This document shows positions 51,466-60,588 of a stretch of DNA of 64,000 nt, piece by piece (position 1 is the stretch's first letter; every line of letters starts with the position of its first letter). A program made the translations under genes and the position numbers. The stretch comes from Clostridia bacterium (GTDB lineage Bacteria; Bacillota; Peptococcia; DRI-13; UBA5745), in NCBI GenBank assembly GCA_018436095.1, contig JAHDMJ010000018.1:62001-126000 (forward strand). Reading direction: 5' to 3'. The notes beneath the pieces are model-generated. The model was not told where the DNA came from and did no database searches. It saw only the letters and a list, made by a program, of their open reading frames with translations.

Positions 51466-52515
51466 ATGAAAAAGCTAGTTTCTACGTTATTGTGCTTATT
51501 ATTGATTACCGGTTTACTGGCCGGCTGCGGCGGTTCCCAGGGCAGCTCCCAGTCCACCCAGGGCTCTACGGAAGCTACTCAGGCTCCTGTGAAGGCTATC
51601 GACCTGAAAATGAACGTGACCACTTCCGATGCCAGCGTCTGGATGGTTGGCGCTAAAGAATTTAAGAGGATTATCGAAGAAAAAACCAACGGCAAATATA
51701 CCGTATCTATTTTCCCCAATGAGCAGCTTTCCGGAGGCGACCTGCAAAAGGGCACGGAAATGCTCTTTACCGGCATTACCGATCTGGATATGCGCTCCGT
51801 CATCAACATGACCGGTTTTGATTCCCGCCTTACCGTCACTTCCATGCCCTGGCTGTTTACAAAAGGCTATGACAGCGTAGACGAGATTCTCTTCGACGGC
51901 GAAGGCGGCAAGATGCTGGCCTCCATGATCGAAGAAAAAGGCGTCAAGGTTCTGGGCATGGGCGAGAACGGCTTCCGCCAGTTGACCAACAACGCCCGCC
52001 CCATTCACGCTCCCGCCGACCTGGCAAGACTGAAGATCCGCACACCACCAATCGCCATGTATGTAGAGCTCTATAAGCTCTTTGGCGCCGATCCCACGGC
52101 TATGAATTTCGGCGAGGTTTTTACCTCTTTGCAACAAGGCACCATCGACGGCCAGGAAAATCCTTACGACACCATCCGCAGCGCCAAAATTCAGGAAGTA
52201 CAGAAATACATGACCATCTGGAACTACTCTTATGACCCCTTCATGATCATGAGCAGCGGCAAGCTGTGGAACAGCCTCACCGACGAAGAAAAAGAAATTT
52301 TCCTGGAAGCCGGCAAGGCTGCCGGTGCAGCCCAGGTTAAAGCCTCCCGGGAGAAGGATGCCGAGATCATCGAGGAGTTCTCTAAAATCATGGAGATCAA
52401 CGAGCTGACTCCCGAAGAAGTAGCTGCTTTCCAGGCCGCTGCGGCTCCCATTTATGAAATGTACAAGGATACCATCGGCGAGGAGATATTCGCTGCCTTT
52501 GGTTACAAGTTCTAA
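51466..52515 (+). CDS. dctP: TRAP transporter substrate-binding lipoprotein DctP
   Basis: Extracellular solute-binding protein of a tripartite ATP-independent transporter. Signal peptide with lipobox LLAGC (Cys at about 21), Gly/Ser/Thr-rich spacer, then the DctP domain: FPNEQLSGGDLQKGTEM, LKIRTPP with the Arg that binds the carboxylate, and NFGEVFTSLQQGTIDGQENP. 349 residues. Likely ligand is a small carboxylic acid. A strong hairpin without T-run follows and may raise DctP over the membrane subunits. Confidence 0.93.
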   Translation: MKKLVSTLLCLLLITGLLAGCGGSQGSSQSTQGSTEATQAPVKAIDLKMNVTTSDASVWMVGAKEFKRIIEEKTNGKYTVSIFPNEQLSGGDLQKGTEMLFTGITDLDMRSVINMTGFDSRLTVTSMPWLFTKGYDSVDEILFDGEGGKMLASMIEEKGVKVLGMGENGFRQLTNNARPIHAPADLARLKIRTPPIAMYVELYKLFGADPTAMNFGEVFTSLQQGTIDGQENPYDTIRSAKIQEVQKYMTIWNYSYDPFMIMSSGKLWNSLTDEEKEIFLEAGKAAGAAQVKASREKDAEIIEEFSKIMEINELTPEEVAAFQAAAAPIYEMYKDTIGEEIFAAFGYKF

Positions 52516-52566
52516 TTTTCTCCGTTATCTACCGGCAGAATCCGGCGTTTAATGTATTGCAAAATA

Positions 52567-52600
52567 GAGGAAGGGCGAAAGCTAAGGCTTCCCCTTCCTC
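52567..52600 (+). other. intra-operon hairpin between dctP and dctQ
   Basis: GAGGAAGGG...CCCCTTCCTC stem around a short loop, followed by TCTAC rather than a T-run. Suits mRNA stabilisation or processing. Confidence 0.5.
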
Positions 52601-52633
52601 TCTACAAAATGACAGAAAGGGTATCGTGAGGAA

Positions 52634-53152
52634 ATGATGAAAATGGTATTTAAAATCCTTGATTATATTGAAGAAACACTGATTGTCATCTTACTGGCTT
52701 TCATGACAATAATGAATTTCGCCAATGTGGTGAGCCGCTATCTGCTTGCTAATTCCTTTTCCTTTACGGAAGAGTTGACGGTTATGGCCTTTGTCTGGGT
52801 TTCCATGCTGGGCATTGCCACCGGTTACAAAAAATACTCTCATCTCGGCATGAGCTTCGTTGTGGATCAATTTCCCCCTAAGGGGCAGGCTGTCTTTGTC
52901 CTGCTCTCCATGGTCTGCTCCCTAGCCACCATGTGTTTTATGGTCTACCTGGGCTTTGAGATGGTCAGTAACCAGATCATGCTGAAATCCATGACGCCGG
53001 CCCTCCGTCTTCCTTCAGCTATGCAAGGCTTAGCCATGCCCGTTGGCGGATTATTTATCGCTGTTCGCAGCCTGCAGGCCGGTATTCTTGAGTTTTTGCG
53101 CTTATGGAGAGGACAGGAGCCTAAGGCAGGGGAGGAACAAGTTATATGCTAG
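52634..53152 (+). CDS. dctQ: TRAP transporter small permease DctQ
   Basis: 172 residues with four helices (about 14-33, 50-68, 88-110, 135-152); FSFTEELTVMAFVWVSMLGIATGYKK is the usual core. Pairs with DctM and overlaps it by 7 bases. Confidence 0.9.
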   Translation: MMKMVFKILDYIEETLIVILLAFMTIMNFANVVSRYLLANSFSFTEELTVMAFVWVSMLGIATGYKKYSHLGMSFVVDQFPPKGQAVFVLLSMVCSLATMCFMVYLGFEMVSNQIMLKSMTPALRLPSAMQGLAMPVGGLFIAVRSLQAGILEFLRLWRGQEPKAGEEQVIC

Positions 53153-54423
53153 CATTAATACTTTTTGGACTGTTTTTTCTTTTCATATTCTTGAATATTC
53201 CCATTGCCATCTCTTTGTCTCTTTCTACTTTGGTGGGGCTGGTTTACGGCGGCTATCCCCTGGCCATGTTTCCCAGTATCATGTATTCCGCCATTGGCAA
53301 ATTTACGCTGCTGGCTATTCCCTTCTTTATTTTGGCCGGCGTGATTATGGACTATGCCGGTATCTCCAAGCGGCTGATCCACTTTGCCACGGTTTGCGTC
53401 GGTCATCGCAAAAGCGGCATGATCGGCGTGCTGGTAGTGGTATCCTGCTTCTTTGCCGCCATCTCCGGCTCCGGCCCGGCTACCGTAGCGGCTTTGGGCA
53501 GCGTTTTGATTCCCGCTATGTCACGCCTGGGCTATGACAAAGGCATGTCCTCCGCTCTGATGGCTGCCTCCGGCGCCATCGGCATCATCATTCCTCCCAG
53601 TATTGCCTTCGTTATTTATGCTTCCATTGCCGACGTTTCCGTCAGCAAGGTATTCAGCGGCGGTATCATTCCGGGCGTCATCGTAGGTATCGCCTATGTT
53701 ATCGCTGCCCGTTGGTCCTCCCGCAACAACGATAAAATTGTCATCCAGCCCAAGGCCTCCAAGCAGGAGATGTGGGTGGCTTTTAAAGACGCCATCTGGG
53801 GCCTTTTGACGCCGGTTATCATTCTGGGCGGCATTTACGGCGGCGTATTTACTCCTACTGAGGCTGCCGGAGTGGCGGTGGTTTACGGCCTGTTTGTCGG
53901 TATCTTCATTTATAAGGAAATTAAGATTAAGAACCTCTGGAACCTCTTTGTGGACTCGGCTGTTTCCTCCGGCGTGGTTATGTATATCGTAGCCTGTGCC
54001 AGCGTCTTTGCCTGGCTGCTGACTACCTCCCATATCGCCTCGGATTTCTCCGCCTGGCTGCTGAATCTCACCTCCAGTAAGGTTTTGCTGCTGCTTTTGA
54101 TCAACGTTATCTTCCTGATTGCCGGCTGCTTTCTGGATGCCAGCTCAGCCTTCTATATCCTGTTGCCCATAATGATTCCCATCATGAACACCTTAAACGT
54201 GGATCTGGTTCACGCCGGAGTATTTTTGACGGTCAACATGGCTATCGGTCTGATTACGCCCCCTGTGGGCATCAATCTTTACGTGGCCTGCCGCATATCG
54301 GGGACTACCGTATCGGAAATTTGCCGGAAGATCATACCCTTTATTCTGGCCGGTATCACAGCCCTTTTAGTAATTACTTTTGTGCCGCAGATTACCATGT
54401 TCCTGCCTAACTTTATAAAATAG
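53146..54423 (+). CDS. dctM: TRAP transporter large permease DctM
   Basis: 425 residues, about twelve helices, catalysing Na+-coupled uptake with DctP and DctQ. Family pieces: AIPFFILAGVIMDYAGISKRL, SGSGPATVAALGSVLIPAM, IIIPPSIAFVIYASIADVSV and MAIGLITPPVGINLYV near the end. Confidence 0.93.
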   Translation: MLALILFGLFFLFIFLNIPIAISLSLSTLVGLVYGGYPLAMFPSIMYSAIGKFTLLAIPFFILAGVIMDYAGISKRLIHFATVCVGHRKSGMIGVLVVVSCFFAAISGSGPATVAALGSVLIPAMSRLGYDKGMSSALMAASGAIGIIIPPSIAFVIYASIADVSVSKVFSGGIIPGVIVGIAYVIAARWSSRNNDKIVIQPKASKQEMWVAFKDAIWGLLTPVIILGGIYGGVFTPTEAAGVAVVYGLFVGIFIYKEIKIKNLWNLFVDSAVSSGVVMYIVACASVFAWLLTTSHIASDFSAWLLNLTSSKVLLLLLINVIFLIAGCFLDASSAFYILLPIMIPIMNTLNVDLVHAGVFLTVNMAIGLITPPVGINLYVACRISGTTVSEICRKIIPFILAGITALLVITFVPQITMFLPNFIK

Positions 54424-54450
54424 TTCAACCAGAAGATAAAGGAGATCGAA

Positions 54451-55836
54451 ATGACCAGTATGATTGTGATTGGCGGCGGCCCCGGCGGCTATGTTGCCGC
54501 CATCCGGGCCGCCCAGCTTGGAGCCGAGGTAACCCTGATTGAGAAGGAACACTTAGGCGGTACCTGCCTGAACATTGGCTGCATTCCCATGAAAGCATTG
54601 CTGCATAGCGCAGAGCTGCTGACGGAAGCCAAATACGGCGCTTTGTCCGGTGTTATTACGGCGCCCCGTCTGGATTTTGACCAAATGCAAAAGAATAAAA
54701 GTCAAATTACCGCCAAGCTTGTACGGGGCGTCACTCAGCTTTTGAAAGCAAATGGCGTGGAGGTAATCTTCGGTGAGGCCCGTTTTACAGGCTCCAAAAC
54801 CCTGGAGATTAGGGACGCATCAGGCAAGTGCAGCCTCAGCGCCGATAAAATTATCATTGCTGCCGGCTCTTTGCCGATGATGCCGCCGCTGCCCGGCCTG
54901 GACAGCGACAAATGCATTGATTCCACTCAAGGCTTGAATTTAAGCCAGCCTCCCGCTTCCATGGTGATCATCGGCGGCGGTGTTATCGGTGTAGAAATGG
55001 CCACAGCTTACAACAGTTTTGGTACGGATGTGACGGTTATTGAAATGCTGCCGGAAGTCTTGCCGATGATCGATAAAGAAATCGCTGAGGCCGCCCGCAA
55101 GCAGTTGGAAAAGAACGGCGTAAAAATCCTGACGGCAGCCAAGGTTATATCTGTTACAGATAGCGGCGCTGCGGCCAGGGTTCAGATCGAAATCGAAGGA
55201 CGGAAGGCTCTGGCCGAGGGCGAGAAGGTTCTCGTTTGTACCGGCCGCCGTCCTAATACGGCAAGCTTGGGCTTGGAAGAGGTGGGTATTCTGCTGGAAA
55301 GAGGCTTTATTGCCGTCAGCCGCAGAATGGAAACCAATATACCCGGCGTATACGCCATCGGCGACTGCGCCTCAAAAACCATGCTGGCCCATGTGGCCTC
55401 CGTCCAGGGCGAGATTGCGGCGGAAAACGCTATGGGCCATGAGGCTCTCTACGATGAAAGCACCAATCCTTCCTGTGTCTACACTGCCCCGGAAGTTGCC
55501 ACTGTGGGCTTGACGGAAGAGGCCTGCAAGGCAAAAGGCATTGCTTATACGGTAGGGACCTTCCCTTTAGTGGCCAACGGCAAATCTTTGATCATGAACG
55601 GGGGCGCAGGAATGATTAAAATCCTGGCAGCGGCTGAGGATCATAAAATTTTGGGCGTGCATATGGCCGGTCCCCGGGCTACGGACCTGATTACCGAAGG
55701 AGCTTTGGCTATTAGCCTGGGAGCCACGGTTAAGGATCTGATCAACACTATCCACGGACATCCCACAGTAGGGGAAGCCGTCAGGGAAGCTGCTTTGGCA
55801 GTGGAAAAGCGGGCTATTCATATGGTCAACCGCTAA
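54451..55836 (+). CDS. lpdA: dihydrolipoamide dehydrogenase (E3)
   Basis: Flavoenzyme that re-oxidises the lipoyl arm of E2 with NAD+. 461 residues. FAD motif IGGGPGGYVAAIRAAQLG, redox disulfide GGTCLNIGCIPMK (Cys near 40 and 45), NAD motif IIGGGVIGVEMA, and the C-terminal active-site HGHPTVGEA with catalytic His. Encoded before the E1 and E2 genes, so it probably serves this complex specifically. Confidence 0.94.
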   Translation: MTSMIVIGGGPGGYVAAIRAAQLGAEVTLIEKEHLGGTCLNIGCIPMKALLHSAELLTEAKYGALSGVITAPRLDFDQMQKNKSQITAKLVRGVTQLLKANGVEVIFGEARFTGSKTLEIRDASGKCSLSADKIIIAAGSLPMMPPLPGLDSDKCIDSTQGLNLSQPPASMVIIGGGVIGVEMATAYNSFGTDVTVIEMLPEVLPMIDKEIAEAARKQLEKNGVKILTAAKVISVTDSGAAARVQIEIEGRKALAEGEKVLVCTGRRPNTASLGLEEVGILLERGFIAVSRRMETNIPGVYAIGDCASKTMLAHVASVQGEIAAENAMGHEALYDESTNPSCVYTAPEVATVGLTEEACKAKGIAYTVGTFPLVANGKSLIMNGGAGMIKILAAAEDHKILGVHMAGPRATDLITEGALAISLGATVKDLINTIHGHPTVGEAVREAALAVEKRAIHMVNR

Positions 55837-55890
55837 CCCCCTATAACCCTTCTATAGACTCTAAATCACAAAGCAAGGAGAAAAAAGCAA

Positions 55891-56853
55891 ATGGAATACA
55901 GTAATGAATTTTTAATGAAGTTGTATGAAGAGCTTTTGCGCTGCCGCTTATTTGAGAAAAAATTGGTGGATACCTATGCCCTGGGCAAAATCCCCGGCCA
56001 TATCCACAGCGGTCTTGGCGGCGAGGCTTGCTATGTCGGTACTCTGGCCACCCGCCAACAGGGTGATTATTTCAAAAACAGCCACCGCTGCATTGCTGTT
56101 GCCAATCTGCTGGGCGTTAGCCTGGAAACCGCTTTCTCGGAAATTATGGCTAAGCGGACCGGCAATGCCGGCGGCCGGGGCGGTGTTAACCACGTTTCTC
56201 AACTTAAATACAACATGCTGGGCTTTTCCGCTACCCTGGCCTGCGACATCGGCCTGGCAGGCGGTGCGGCTATGCGCCTGCAATATGACGGCATCGACAA
56301 CATGGCTTACACCTTCTACGGCGACGGCACCGCCAACCGGGGACCTGTTCACGAAGCCATGAACCTGGCGGCGGTCTGGAAGCTGCCGGTGCTCTTTGTC
56401 TGTGATAACAACCAGTTTGGCATCTCCACCCACGTTTCCCAAGGTTCCTCCGTACCCAACCCCGGCGCCGACAGAGCCGGCGCCTATGGTATGCCCTCGG
56501 AAGTGGCCGACGGAACCGACGTCCTGGCTGTATATGAAGCTGCCAAAAGGTTGACGGATCATATCCGGGCAGGCAAGGGCCCGGCTGTGCTGGAATGTAA
56601 AAACTACCGTTGGAGAGGCCATTTTGAGGGAGATCAAACGCCTTACCGGGATAAGGCCGTCACTGAGGAATGGATGAAGAAAGACAGCGTGGCCAAGATG
56701 GAGAAGCTGCTTCTGGACAAGAAAATCATCGATCAGGCTGCTATCGACAATATGTATCAGCAGATTGACGACGAAATGGAAAGGGCCATCGCTTTTGCCG
56801 AGGCCAGTCCCGCCATCACGCCGGAAGAAATCTACGATAACTTGTACGTTTAA
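55891..56853 (+). CDS. TPP-dependent dehydrogenase E1 component, alpha subunit
   Basis: 320 residues. Thiamine diphosphate motif GDGTANRGPVHEAMNLAAVWKLPVLFVCDNN (about 144-175; GDG...N form) and HSGLGGEACYVGT, SHRCIAVANLLG. Decarboxylates or cleaves a 2-oxo acid or acetoin. It belongs to the acetoin/pyruvate/branched-chain E1 group; SHRCIAVAN in place of the usual HRGHG pattern means substrate assignment is open. Followed by the beta subunit 31 bp on. Confidence 0.88.
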   Translation: MEYSNEFLMKLYEELLRCRLFEKKLVDTYALGKIPGHIHSGLGGEACYVGTLATRQQGDYFKNSHRCIAVANLLGVSLETAFSEIMAKRTGNAGGRGGVNHVSQLKYNMLGFSATLACDIGLAGGAAMRLQYDGIDNMAYTFYGDGTANRGPVHEAMNLAAVWKLPVLFVCDNNQFGISTHVSQGSSVPNPGADRAGAYGMPSEVADGTDVLAVYEAAKRLTDHIRAGKGPAVLECKNYRWRGHFEGDQTPYRDKAVTEEWMKKDSVAKMEKLLLDKKIIDQAAIDNMYQQIDDEMERAIAFAEASPAITPEEIYDNLYV

Positions 56854-56884
56854 ATAAACAGGAAAGAAACGAGGAGGAAATAGT

Positions 56885-57853
56885 ATGCTGGTTACGTTTG
56901 CACAGGCCGTCGGCGACGCCATGAGAGAAGAAATGCGGCGGGACGACAGGATATTAATCTTTGGCGAGGATATCGCTGAATTTGGCAATATATTTGGTAT
57001 TACCCGGGGCATGCTGGAGGAATTCGGCTCCAAACGGGTGCGCAATACTCCCATTTCGGAGATGGCTTTTATCGGCGCCGCCATGGGCGCTGCGGAAACC
57101 GGTCTGCGGCCCTGCGTCGAATTGATGTACTCCGACTTTTCCCTGGTAGCCTTCGCTGAAATCTATCATTGCATAGCTAAATGGAGATATATGCACGGTC
57201 CGGAATATAAGTTGCCTTTGGTAATCCGCAGCGCCATGGGTTCCTCCTTCGGCGCCACCGGCGAGCATTCCAACTGCCTGGAAAGCTTGTATATGCATTC
57301 TCCCGGCCTGCTGGTTGCCAGCCCATCCACTGCTTATGATGCCAAAGGCTTGCTGAAAGAGGCTATCCGCAACGACAATCCCGTTATGTTCTTCGAGCAT
57401 AAGCAGCTCTACAAGACAAAGGGAGAGGTGCCGGAAGAAGAATATACCATTCCCTTCGGTGTCGCCGACATCAAACGGGAGGGCAGCGACGTTACCATAA
57501 TTGCTATCGGCCTGATGGTGGGCAGAGCCCTGGAGGCCGCCGAGGCTTTAGCTAAAGAAGGCATCAGCGTTGAGGTGCTGGATCCCCGTACCCTGGTGCC
57601 CTTCGATAAAGAAGCAGTGCGCAAGTCCCTCAGCAAAACCCACCGGGCTATGGTCGTTGAGGAAAGCAATAAAACCTCCGGCGTCGGCGCAGAGCTTGCA
57701 GCCATGATGCAGGAAGAAATGTACGATGAGTTGGACGGCCCCGTGGTGCGGGTGGCCGCCCTGGATGTACCCCTGCCCTACAATATTGAGCTGGAGAAAT
57801 ACGCCATCCCCGATGCAGAGCAGATTGCCGCAGCCATCCGCAAAATGTTCTGA
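56885..57853 (+). CDS. TPP-dependent dehydrogenase E1 component, beta subunit
   Basis: 322 residues; transketolase pyrimidine domain (FGEDIAEFGNIFGITRG, the PISEMAFIGAAMGAA segment) and C-terminal domain with VLDPRTLVPFDKEAVRKSL. Completes the alpha2beta2 E1 with the preceding gene. GAGGAGG site before ATG. Confidence 0.92.
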   Translation: MLVTFAQAVGDAMREEMRRDDRILIFGEDIAEFGNIFGITRGMLEEFGSKRVRNTPISEMAFIGAAMGAAETGLRPCVELMYSDFSLVAFAEIYHCIAKWRYMHGPEYKLPLVIRSAMGSSFGATGEHSNCLESLYMHSPGLLVASPSTAYDAKGLLKEAIRNDNPVMFFEHKQLYKTKGEVPEEEYTIPFGVADIKREGSDVTIIAIGLMVGRALEAAEALAKEGISVEVLDPRTLVPFDKEAVRKSLSKTHRAMVVEESNKTSGVGAELAAMMQEEMYDELDGPVVRVAALDVPLPYNIELEKYAIPDAEQIAAAIRKMF

Positions 57854-57935
57854 TTGCCGAAAAGGCGGCTGGAAGCAAATTTATAGGGAAAGGAAGGATT
57901 TGTTGCGCATAAGATGCGGACAAAGCAAATAAAAC

Positions 57936-59255
57936 ATGAGCTTTACATTAGTCATGCCTAAAGCGGGCCTAACCATGATCGAGGGAACGATCACCAGCTG
58001 GCGCGGGGCGGAGGGAGCCCAGGTTGCAAGCGGCCAGGTGGTAATGGAATATGAAAACGAAAAGAATATTATCGAATGTTTATCTCCTTATGACGGGCTG
58101 CTCCATATCGTTGCCAGGGTAGGGGATGTAATTCCCGTAGGAGGAACCATCGGCTATATCGCTGAGAATCAGGAGGAATATGCGGCCCTGCAAGGAGGCG
58201 CCGGGCCTGAGGCGGCGCCGGTAGCTGCCGCCGCCGCGGCGCCTGCAGCTACTCCCGCAGCTACACCTGAAGCTACTCCTGCGGCTGCAGCTTCCCTACC
58301 GGCGGCCCTTCAGTCCCAGCAAGATCAGGGGCGTATTAATGCCACCGGCTATGCTAAGAAGCTGGCCCAGCAGCATCAGGTAGACCTGCGTGCCGTCAAG
58401 CCCAGCGGCGCCAACGGCCGTATCGTAGCCAAGGATGTGCTGGCCCAGGCCGGCAGTGGCGGCGCCGGAGCGGGGACCACCGCCGCAGCCACCGTCTCAG
58501 CAGCAGCCACAGCAGTTGCCGCCACACCCGGAGCAAGTGCTGCAGCAGGCAGGGCCGCCGTCAGCGGTGAACCCGTGATTACGCCGCTGGCAGGCCTGAA
58601 GCGGGCTGTGGCCAACAATATGTTTGAGAGCCTGCACAGCATGGCTCAGTGCAGCAATACCGTGGAGTTTGATGTCACCGGCCTGATAGATTTCCGCAGC
58701 AAACTGCTGGAAAACGAAGTTTTCCTGGGCAGGAAAATTACGTTGAACGATTTGCTGACTATGGCCGCCATCCGGACGCTGCAGAAAAACCCTTTGCTCA
58801 ACTCCACCTTTGACGGTACTAATATCACCACCTATCCCAATATCAATCTTGGCACTGCTGTCGCTACGGATATCGGCCTGATGGTGCCGGTGATTGCCAA
58901 TGCAGAGCAGTTGACCCTGCTGGAGTTGAGTCAGGCTTTGCGGGAAGTGGCTGCGCGGGCCCGGGAAAACAAGCTGCAACCCGGGGAGCAGAGCAGGGGC
59001 ACCTTTACCCTTACCAATGTAGGCATGTTCCCCATTGATACCGGAACGCCGATCATCAGCCCTCCCCAGGTAGCGATTATCGGCTTTGGCCGCACCATAA
59101 AAAAACCGGCCGTATACCAGGATCAAATCTGCATTCGGACCATGATGACCGTATTTATCACTTACGACCATCGGGTGCTGGACGGCGCCGCCATCGGCAC
59201 CGCTTTGCAAACCCTGCAGAAGTATCTGGAAAACCCCGCCCTCATTTGTGTATAA
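57936..59255 (+). CDS. dihydrolipoamide acyltransferase (E2)
   Basis: 439 residues: one lipoyl domain (1-78; lysine in EYENEKNIIEC, instead of the common ETDKA), Ala/Pro-rich linker (85-125), peripheral subunit-binding domain (about 128-168, NATGYAKKLAQQH...GANGRIVAKDVL), a second Ala-rich linker, and the catalytic acyltransferase domain (205-439) with the active-site YDHRVLDGA. Transfers the acyl group from E1 to CoA. Last gene of the operon; start ATG lies 82 bp after E1-beta without a strong ribosome site. Confidence 0.92.
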   Translation: MSFTLVMPKAGLTMIEGTITSWRGAEGAQVASGQVVMEYENEKNIIECLSPYDGLLHIVARVGDVIPVGGTIGYIAENQEEYAALQGGAGPEAAPVAAAAAAPAATPAATPEATPAAAASLPAALQSQQDQGRINATGYAKKLAQQHQVDLRAVKPSGANGRIVAKDVLAQAGSGGAGAGTTAAATVSAAATAVAATPGASAAAGRAAVSGEPVITPLAGLKRAVANNMFESLHSMAQCSNTVEFDVTGLIDFRSKLLENEVFLGRKITLNDLLTMAAIRTLQKNPLLNSTFDGTNITTYPNINLGTAVATDIGLMVPVIANAEQLTLLELSQALREVAARARENKLQPGEQSRGTFTLTNVGMFPIDTGTPIISPPQVAIIGFGRTIKKPAVYQDQICIRTMMTVFITYDHRVLDGAAIGTALQTLQKYLENPALICV

Positions 59256-59359
59256 AGCATTGGCGTTTTAGGCAGGGACCAATAACAAGGCCGGCGTTGA
59301 AGTAAGTGTTAAGACCAATATTAGGACAGTAGTGAAGTAAATATTGAAGCCGGCATTGA

Positions 59360-59416
59360 AAAAGTCCTCCTGCGCAGCCTGTGGTATGCTATCCCCGGGC
59401 CACGGGAGGGCTTTTT
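59360..59416 (+). terminator. terminator after the dehydrogenase operon
   Basis: AAAGTCCTCC... and ...GGGAGGGCTTTTT, imperfect arms around a GC-rich loop. Confidence 0.75.
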
Positions 59417-59622
59417 ATTAACAAAAAAGGAAATTTCTGCGCATTCAGCGCCCTGGCCGCCGCTGCCGCTGTTGTAGCCGCTTTGTGAGAGATAAGCTTG
59501 TAAATAAGAAATTTGTGAATGAAAATAAACTTACAGACAGGGATTGCTTTTGTTTTGGTGGTATTTATGATATAGTAGCTTAAATTGCTAGGTCTGTTGA
59601 GAGGAGATGAGCTAAAGCGGTT
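59417..59622. other. spacer with promoter for the HEAT-like gene
   Basis: A minus-strand ORF through the region lacks signals. TATGATATAGTAG near 59565 may hold a -10. Otherwise nothing. Confidence 0.3.
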
Positions 59623-60258
59623 ATGGCGTTGGAAAGTATATTGGCGATTGACCAAAACCGGATACAGGAAGCCGCCAAGGCTTTGGCGAAAGAGGAGATT
59701 CCGCAGCTTGTGGATTGGTTGTCGTCAAAAGACGGCAGCATCCGATATCAAGCGCTCCTTCTTATGCAAAATAGGTCGGTTTTTTTTGATGATGTTTATC
59801 CCTTTTGGAATATCTTTCGGGACAAGCTTAAAAGCGAAAACTCCTATCAAAGAAGTATCGGACTTATGTTGATTGCCGAAAATGCGAAATGGGATAAGGA
59901 AAACCGGCTGGAGAACGTCATCGATGAGTATTTGGATCTTTTAAATGACGAAAAGCCCATAACCATACGCCAGTGCGTTCAAGGGCTGGGGAAAATACTG
60001 CCCTATAAGCCGGAGTTAAACGACAAAATAATTGACCCTCTTGTTGCCTTTGACCTTATGGCCATCAAAGAAACCATGCGCAAATCCATATTGCTGGACT
60101 TGCTTAGCATATTGTTGATGATCAGAAGAGAGAGAAAAAGCGATAAAATAGACGGCTTTGTTTTAAATGCATTATCCGGCGGCATATTGGACAAAAAAGC
60201 AAAAAAGCAAATAGAAGAACTATTTGCTGGAGATTGCGGAGCTGCCTGCTGCTTATAA
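59623..60258 (+). CDS. HEAT-like helical repeat protein
   Basis: 211 residues, almost all helical, with 30-40-residue helix pairs suggesting HEAT or DNA-alkylation-repair-like repeats (LVDWLSSKDGSIRYQALLLMQ; LKSENSYQRSIGLMLIAENAKW; ITIRQCVQGLGKILPY). Ends in CGAACCL with three cysteines near the terminus. No catalytic motif; probably a scaffold. The ATG has only a distant GAGGAG site. Followed closely on the opposite strand by a small ORF. Confidence 0.7.
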   Translation: MALESILAIDQNRIQEAAKALAKEEIPQLVDWLSSKDGSIRYQALLLMQNRSVFFDDVYPFWNIFRDKLKSENSYQRSIGLMLIAENAKWDKENRLENVIDEYLDLLNDEKPITIRQCVQGLGKILPYKPELNDKIIDPLVAFDLMAIKETMRKSILLDLLSILLMIRRERKSDKIDGFVLNALSGGILDKKAKKQIEELFAGDCGAACCL

Positions 60259-60402
60259 ATCTTGTAAATCGGCGGCAGAAATATCATTTTCGAGATTGTC
60301 CCGGGCCAGGTCGGTGTCCAGTACAGGATACACATCCTCGGGAATCGGCCTGTCTATGTTGCCATCAAGAGATAAGCGCTTAAAGGGCTTTTTGGGAATC
60401 AC
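60253..60402 (-). CDS. candidate 49-residue acidic protein, GTG start
   Basis: GTG at 60402 with a near-perfect AAAGGAGGAT site 7-16 bases upstream. The product starts MIPKKPFKRLSLDGNIDR and continues ...EDVYPVLDTDLARDNLENDI; no family recognised. Its GTG overlaps the TGA of an upstream hydrophobic open frame (GTGA), a translational-coupling arrangement. The last codons overlap the end of the plus-strand gene by 6 bases. Confidence 0.45.
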   Translation of the reverse strand: MIPKKPFKRLSLDGNIDRPIPEDVYPVLDTDLARDNLENDISAADLQDL

Positions 60403-60588
60403 ATTATCATCCTCCTTTGGCTTTTTAGCATTGCCAGAAATAGCAGGATTATAACAGGCAATAAAACCGGAAATATGTTAAGAAAATAAAATAAGAATAG
60501 TAAAAATTATAGCGTAAACAGCTAACAGCGCAATAATCAAAGGCTTTGGCAAATCGTCATTGTTGCTGGATTTTGGTGCGGAGTACGG

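Noticed and set aside
55948-57084. 378-codon minus-strand ORF
   Set aside because: Antisense of the E1 genes, which have clear domains and ribosome sites.
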